DNA of 9,392 nucleotides from Promethearchaeota archaeon (GTDB lineage: Archaea > Asgardarchaeota > Lokiarchaeia > Sigynarchaeales > SOKP01). The position numbers and the translations under genes are program-made. Positions within the stretch are counted from its first letter, which is position 1. Every line of letters starts with the position of its first letter. The notes under the pieces are model-generated. The model worked only from the letters and a program-made list of their open reading frames with translations. It was not told the origin of the DNA and searched no databases. This document shows, one piece after another, positions 5,879-9,392 of this stretch. The stretch is taken from contig SDNN01000107.1 of NCBI GenBank assembly GCA_004524425.1, positions 1 through 9,392 of the forward strand. Reading direction: 5' to 3'.

Positions 5879-5884
5879 TATTGT

Positions 5885-5893
5885 CTCACCTTC
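5885..5893 (-). promoter_or_regulatory. Shine-Dalgarno site of the aminotransferase gene
   Basis: On the minus strand GAAGGTGAG precedes the ATG at 5878 with a 6-nt spacer. AGGTGA is an excellent match to the anti-SD and fixes this start. Confidence 0.75.
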
Positions 5894-5918
5894 ATTTTTG
5901 ATTCAAAATAATTGAGAG

Positions 5919-5928
5919 ATTATAAATA
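5919..5928 (-). promoter_or_regulatory. Candidate TATA box of the aminotransferase-acylphosphatase unit
   Basis: Read on the minus strand this is TATTTATAAT, 41-50 nt upstream of the ATG. A start about 25 nt downstream would leave a leader just long enough to include the SD. Confidence 0.45.
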
Positions 5929-5985
5929 AAAATAGAATGTAAATCTTATGAAGATGATTATTTTGCTTTAGAAAGTGTTGATGTA

Positions 5986-6603
5986 CTAAAAATTGAGAAA
6001 ATACCTCTCATGTTCATGATCATATTCCACAATTTTATTTTTAATGAGGGTATCAAGCACGGTTTCCAACCACTGCTTGCTTGTATTTACTTGCGTTTGA
6101 ATTTCATTTAAGCTTAATTCTTCATTAATAGCTAAAAGAAACATGATCTTACTTTTGACCTTGAGATGATTTGATTCAATTACTGTTTCAAATTTTTTTT
6201 CCAAGTCATAAACTTTCATTTTTAACTGGGCCACTTCATTGCTCAACTTAGCAATTACTTCATCTCTAGTTCGAAACACGTTTAAACTAAATTGAAATAT
6301 GCGTTCAAGTTGTTCTTTTAATCGTTTTTCATCATCATACTTGTTGAGTTCCTTATTAAATTCCTCAAGAACTATTAAATAATCATTTCCCTCATCATAT
6401 CTGTCCAGGACTAACACGATGACCATTTCTTTATCTGAATTATAGAATGATACAGAGTTCCAGTCTTTTTCTTCTGTTATTATATAAGATTCAGAAAAAT
6501 TATGAGAAATTTGAATCTGTTGTATGACATTTTCAGGTATTTCCAAATTATCGGGATATTTTAAATATACGGTACCTCCAATAACATCGTCCCATCTTAT
6601 CAA
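5986..6603 (-). CDS. Putative longin-like / coiled-coil / winged-helix protein
   Basis: The 205-residue protein seems to have three parts. Residues 1-88 form an alternating strand-helix domain beginning IRWDDVIGGTVYLKYPDN, with a hydrophobic strand VIVLVLD (61-67). The WDD..G...YP opening resembles archaeal longin/roadblock-like regulatory domains, though I cannot confirm this by eye. Residues about 92-145 are a charged helix rich in heptad-like leucines (KLSNEVAQLKMKVYDLEKKF), likely a coiled coil for dimerisation. Residues about 149-205 resemble a winged helix: KIMFLLAINEELSLNEIQ, TSKQWLETVLDTLIKNKIVEYD, then ERYFLNF as the wing. It could therefore be a DNA-binding regulator with an N-terminal sensor or scaffold domain. 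No strong function can be given. A TATA-like box very close to the ATG suggests a leaderless mRNA. Confidence 0.75.
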   Translation of the reverse strand: MIRWDDVIGGTVYLKYPDNLEIPENVIQQIQISHNFSESYIITEEKDWNSVSFYNSDKEMVIVLVLDRYDEGNDYLIVLEEFNKELNKYDDEKRLKEQLERIFQFSLNVFRTRDEVIAKLSNEVAQLKMKVYDLEKKFETVIESNHLKVKSKIMFLLAINEELSLNEIQTQVNTSKQWLETVLDTLIKNKIVEYDHEHERYFLNF

Positions 6604-6618
6604 AAAAATACCCGAAGG

Positions 6619-6630
6619 AATTATAAATCA
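6619..6630 (-). promoter_or_regulatory. Candidate promoter of the winged-helix gene (leaderless)
   Basis: Minus-strand TGATTTATAATT lies only 16-27 nt before the ATG at 6603, which would place the transcript start at or next to the start codon. The rest of the 224-bp divergent spacer (6604-6827) holds other TATA-like strings and AAATACTT twice, 30 bp apart (6691-6698, 6721-6728), but no gene that I can see. Confidence 0.4.
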
Positions 6631-6815
6631 CCTTTAAAATGTAGTCCATTTAAAGAACATTTCTCCAATAATTATATAAATTTAGTTTTTAAATACTTAC
6701 TTAATTAATCAATAATAATAAAATACTTGATTCAAACCTCCTATTCTCTCATATAATTATTTTAATCAGATAAATCAACTAAAAAATTAAATAGTTCCAT
6801 GTTAATTCTAAAATT

Positions 6816-6820
6816 AGAGG
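6816..6820 (+). promoter_or_regulatory. Shine-Dalgarno site of the GIY-YIG gene
   Basis: AGAGG lies 7 nt before ATG 6828 and supports that start, which also begins right at the family's first strand. Confidence 0.5.
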
Positions 6821-6827
6821 ATAAAGC

Positions 6828-7088
6828 ATGTCAGTCTTTTACGTATATGTCTTAGAAACTGTCTCAAAAAAGGGAAAAAGAAGTTATTATACGGGATATA
6901 CGAAAAATCTTCTGAGAAGAGTGGAAGAACATAAAAATGGAACAGGTGCGAAATTTTGTCGGGGCAAAAAAATTGAATTGAAATATTTTGAAACATATAC
7001 TACTAGAAAAAAAGCAATGAATCGAGAAATTGAAATAAAATCCTTTTCTAGAAAAATGAAAAAGGATCTAATTGACAAATTTAGTTGA
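6828..7088 (+). CDS. GIY-YIG domain protein (UPF0213/YhbQ-like)
   Basis: The 86-residue protein is a minimal stand-alone GIY-YIG domain. It opens SVFYVYVLET, followed by YYTGYTKNLLRRVEEHKNGTGAKFCRG (20-46), which contains the YTG variant of the GIY-YIG core, the conserved Arg of the following helix (NLLRR) and the His of EEH. KYFETYTTRKKAMNREIEIKSFSR (53-76) supplies the conserved metal-binding Glu region. This is the UPF0213 group, related to the SLX1 nuclease domain. Members are probably small nucleases or nucleic-acid-binding proteins, without a settled cellular role. The PSTK-like gene starts 8 nt later, so the two are likely one operon. Confidence 0.93.
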   Translation: MSVFYVYVLETVSKKGKRSYYTGYTKNLLRRVEEHKNGTGAKFCRGKKIELKYFETYTTRKKAMNREIEIKSFSRKMKKDLIDKFS

Positions 7089-7096
7089 TTTAATCA

Positions 7097-7897
7097 TTGT
7101 TCACGAAAAATTTTTTAATTTGCTTGGCCGGCTTGCCAGCTTCAGGAAAAAGCACGTTTGCTCGAAAATTAAAGGAAATCATTGAACAAGAGCAGAAAAA
7201 TTACAAATCGGTGATCATAGATCCCGATAAAATAAGGCAGGCACTCTTTCCTCATGGTTTTGATCATCATGAAGAACCAATAGTAAGAAAGAAAAATTTA
7301 GAACAAATTAAAAGTGCATTAAACGCAGGTCAGATCGTTATTTCTGACGACTTAAATTATTACACTAGCATGAGACATGATCTCAAAGAAATTGCGGATA
7401 AACTTAAGCTTGAGATGTTCATAATTCATATAGAAACTCCTTTAAATACCTGTCTTAGATGGAACATGGATAGAGGGCACCCCATTCCAAATGATTTAAT
7501 TAGAAAAATTAATGATAAGTTTGATAAGTTTGATAAGTATAGTTGGGATTTCCCCATTGCTCGTTTTGATCTTTCAAAAATCAAGAATTTGGATTCGTCG
7601 GTGGAAAAATTATTGAAGAAAATCAACAGAGAATTAAAATCATCGCGCGAACATGATGAGAAAAAAAGTGCTTTGCGTGATGAGCTTACTCTGAGAAATG
7701 AGATGATTGACAAGATAACGCGAAATATCGTTGGAAAACTTTTGGAAGATCCAAGGAATACTGATTTTAAGAACGATATAATTAAACATAGGAAAAAATT
7801 CGTGAAAAAAAATTTAAATAAATCCATGGATGAGCTCTTAATCGCCAAGAACTTTAAAAAATATTTGAAAGAAAGTTTAGGTCATGAATTTTCTTAA
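7097..7897 (+). CDS. pstK: O-phosphoseryl-tRNA(Sec) kinase (PSTK)-like P-loop kinase
   Basis: PSTK phosphorylates Ser-tRNA(Sec), the step before SepSecS makes selenocysteinyl-tRNA in archaea and eukaryotes. The 266-residue protein has an N-terminal P-loop GLPASGKST (12-20), an IIDPDKIRQ block (40-48) with the Asp and Arg expected near the active site, and DDLNYYTSMRHDL (84-96), a close match to the PSTK block with YY.SMR. CLRWNMDRGHPIP (about 116-128) supplies a lid arginine region. A C-terminal helical, Lys-rich domain (about 170-266) would bind the tRNA. The related Kti12 family shares the N-terminal half and is the main alternative. The start must be TTG 7097, since a TAA lies 4 codons upstream in frame and no ATG precedes the P-loop. 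A 9-bp unit is repeated three times inside the gene. Confidence 0.75.
   Translation: MFTKNFLICLAGLPASGKSTFARKLKEIIEQEQKNYKSVIIDPDKIRQALFPHGFDHHEEPIVRKKNLEQIKSALNAGQIVISDDLNYYTSMRHDLKEIADKLKLEMFIIHIETPLNTCLRWNMDRGHPIPNDLIRKINDKFDKFDKYSWDFPIARFDLSKIKNLDSSVEKLLKKINRELKSSREHDEKKSALRDELTLRNEMIDKITRNIVGKLLEDPRNTDFKNDIIKHRKKFVKKNLNKSMDELLIAKNFKKYLKESLGHEFS
7514..7540 (+). repeat. 9-bp tandem repeat within the PSTK-like gene
   Basis: GATAAGTTT occurs at 7514-7522 and 7523-7531, then GATAAGTAT at 7532-7540. It encodes DKFDKFDKY in frame. The pattern looks like slippage expansion of a three-codon unit. Confidence 0.8.
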
Positions 7898-7980
7898 TAA
7901 TCCCTTCATTTTTAGTCAATAATAATCCATAAAGAAAAAAAAAATAAACCATCATTTACTTATTAACCCTTAGAGTTATT

Positions 7981-8000
7981 AAATTAATTAAATAAATTTT
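7981..8000 (+). promoter_or_regulatory. Candidate promoter region of cdc48
   Basis: The spacer before ATG 8026 is extremely AT-rich, with TTAATTAAATAAATTTT about 26-43 nt upstream. This is compatible with a TATA box and a near-leaderless mRNA. The exact element cannot be picked by eye. Confidence 0.3.
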
Positions 8001-8025
8001 GATTTTAAAACAGAGTTAAAAATAA

Positions 8026-9392
8026 ATGTCTCAGGAGAAGTCAGAAAAGAGCACTTTAAAATTGAGAATAGAAAGGCTCGAAAAGAACAGAAGTGGCAGA
8101 AGTCTGTGTTATGTCGATCAAGAGATTATCAATCAAATGGGCTTGTCGACGGGTGATATAATTGAAATCAGGGGAAAAAAGAAAACAACGGGAATTTTAG
8201 TTTCTAGCATGGCTGACAAGGGAAAAGGCGTGATAAGAATCGATGGTATCCAGCGATTGAATGCAGGTGCAACCATTGGAGAATATGTCACGATAAAATT
8301 AGCAGACGTTTTTCCAGCAGAAGAAGTTGTTTTAACACCCACGAGACCAAATATCGACATGAAAAAGCAAGCAGAAGCCATCAAAGGGAAATTAATCGAT
8401 AAACCTGTTGTTATTGGAGATATTGTTGATATTCTTGGTACTTTTGTACAGCAAGATGATCCTGATAATCCCATGAGTGATATCATGAAAATGTTTCCAT
8501 TTTTTAAAGGTGGGAGTAGACGACCAACCATTGGAACCTTACGCCTCATTGTTGAAAACACGAGACCATCAGATAAAGTGGTGAGGATCACCAGAAATAC
8601 GAGGATAAAAATTAATAAGAGAGTTGCTGTATTAAATGTGTCAGGTGAAGTAGTCACCTATGATGATGTGGGTGGTTTAACTGATGAAATACAAAGAATT
8701 CGTGAAATGGTGGAATTACCATTAAAACATCCAGAATTATTCCATAGGCTAAACATCGATCCTCCTAAAGGCGTCCTACTTTATGGTCCTTCTGGAACTG
8801 GTAAAACCTTAATGGCAAAAGCAGTTTCTCAGGAATCAAATGCATATTTCATCAGTATAAATGGTCCTGAAATAATGAGTAAATTTTATGGCGCAAGTGA
8901 AGGTCGGCTACGTGACATCTTTAGAGAGGCAGAAGATAATGCCCCCTCAATAATATTTATAGATGAGATCGATTCTATAGCTCCAAAAAGAGGGGAGATT
9001 ACAGGAGAGGTTGAAAGACGCGTTGTGTCTCAGCTTTTATCTTTAATGGACGGACTAAGAGGAAGAGGAGAAGTCATATGCATTGGTGCTACCAACAGGA
9101 TTAATTCCATTGATCAAGCATTAAGGAGACCCGGAAGATTTGACCGCGAAATTGAGTTTGGGGTTCCCAATGTGAAAGGAAGGAAGGAGATCTTTCAAAT
9201 CCATACCAGAGGCATGCCCATGGAAGAGGATGTCAATCTAAACTATTATGCGGAAATAACTCATGGTTTTGTAGGGGCTGACATCATGGCTGTTAGTAGA
9301 GAGGCCGCCATGTTTTCATTAAGAAGAATCTTACCTAAGATTAATTTAGATGAGCCAATACCGGGAGAGATAATCCAAGAACTCCGAATTAA
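8026..9392 (+). CDS. cdc48: CDC48/VCP-type AAA+ ATPase, N-domain and D1 (partial)
   Basis: The frame opens at ATG 8026 and is still open at the right edge after 455 codons. CDC48 proteins are hexameric unfoldases that extract and remodel proteins in the cytosol. Residues about 10-200 form the CDC48 N-domain: a double-psi barrel ([17 protein letters not shown], 32-48, through YVTIKLADV, 87-95) and a second subdomain ending [12 protein letters not shown] (185-196). TYDDVGGL (211-218) begins the D1 ATPase, with Walker A GPSGTGKT (254-261), pore loop KFYG (286-289), Walker B IIFIDEID (309-316), sensor 1 GATN (354-357) and arginine fingers Arg368 and Arg371 in RRPGRFD. Two oddities are Ser256 in place of the usual Pro in Walker A and a 25-30-residue insert at about 140-168. 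The D2 ring lies beyond the edge. Confidence 0.96.
   Translation, partial: MSQEKSEKSTLKLRIERLEKNRSGRSLCYVDQEIINQMGLSTGDIIEIRGKKKTTGILVSSMADKGKGVIRIDGIQRLNAGATIGEYVTIKLADVFPAEEVVLTPTRPNIDMKKQAEAIKGKLIDKPVVIGDIVDILGTFVQQDDPDNPMSDIMKMFPFFKGGSRRPTIGTLRLIVENTRPSDKVVRITRNTRIKINKRVAVLNVSGEVVTYDDVGGLTDEIQRIREMVELPLKHPELFHRLNIDPPKGVLLYGPSGTGKTLMAKAVSQESNAYFISINGPEIMSKFYGASEGRLRDIFREAEDNAPSIIFIDEIDSIAPKRGEITGEVERRVVSQLLSLMDGLRGRGEVICIGATNRINSIDQALRRPGRFDREIEFGVPNVKGRKEIFQIHTRGMPMEEDVNLNYYAEITHGFVGADIMAVSREAAMFSLRRILPKINLDEPIPGEIIQELRI

Noticed and set aside
7426..7848. Minus-strand ORF of 140 codons
   Set aside because: Antisense shadow of the PSTK-like gene; its Ser/Phe-rich composition is what the opposite strand of Lys-rich coding DNA gives.
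8133..8657. Minus-strand ORF of 174 codons
   Set aside because: It is the antisense shadow of the CDC48 N-domain coding region, which has clear family motifs.

Overview
This AT-rich window most likely comes from an Asgard archaeon (Promethearchaeota, Lokiarchaeia-like). The signs are two stand-alone Ras/Rab-type small GTPases, a V4R (TRAPP/Bet3-like) protein, an archaeal TATA-binding protein, a CDC48-type AAA+ ATPase, a probable O-phosphoseryl-tRNA(Sec) kinase, and TATA-box promoters with few strong Shine-Dalgarno sites. The assignment is inferred from gene content; no rRNA is present.

Layout. 1-759 (minus): the N-terminus of a B12-binding radical-SAM-type protein that runs off the left edge, then a CinA C-terminal/PncC amidohydrolase. 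937-2359 (plus): a likely operon of a Rab-like GTPase, a thioredoxin-like CxxC protein that overlaps it, and a V4R protein. 2482-3015 (plus): a second Rab-like GTPase with its own promoter. 3238-3894 (plus): TBP with a strongly acidic N-terminal tail, behind several TATA-like boxes. 3991-6603 (minus): a small unknown protein, an acylphosphatase and a DegT/DnrJ/EryC1/StrS aminotransferase (the last two probably co-transcribed), and a putative longin-like/coiled-coil/winged-helix protein. 6828-7897 (plus): a GIY-YIG protein and a PSTK-like kinase 8 nt apart. 8026-9392 (plus): CDC48 N-domain and D1 ATPase, open at the right edge.

Main discovery. The first GTPase gene cannot be read as one frame. 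Its P-loop is split between Lys and Thr by 30 nt carrying in-frame TAA and TGA. That insert and its flanks fold by hand into a canonical archaeal bulge-helix-bulge: an 8-bp inner stem, a 4-bp central helix and two 3-nt bulges on opposite strands. Cutting each bulge between its second and third base removes exactly 30 nt (1002-1031) and restores GDGAVGKTS and a full 179-residue GTPase. This is strong sequence evidence for a tRNA-type (EndA/RtcB) intron in a protein-coding mRNA, at the most conserved motif of a small GTPase. A gene caller would miss it and report a P-loop-less protein.

How the genes may work together. GTPase, CxxC protein and V4R protein look like one regulatory module, and TRAPP subunits of the V4R/Bet3 fold are Rab exchange factors in eukaryotes. 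A second GTPase follows directly. The rest is informational and housekeeping: transcription initiation (TBP), protein remodelling (CDC48), selenocysteine synthesis (PSTK) and small metabolic enzymes.
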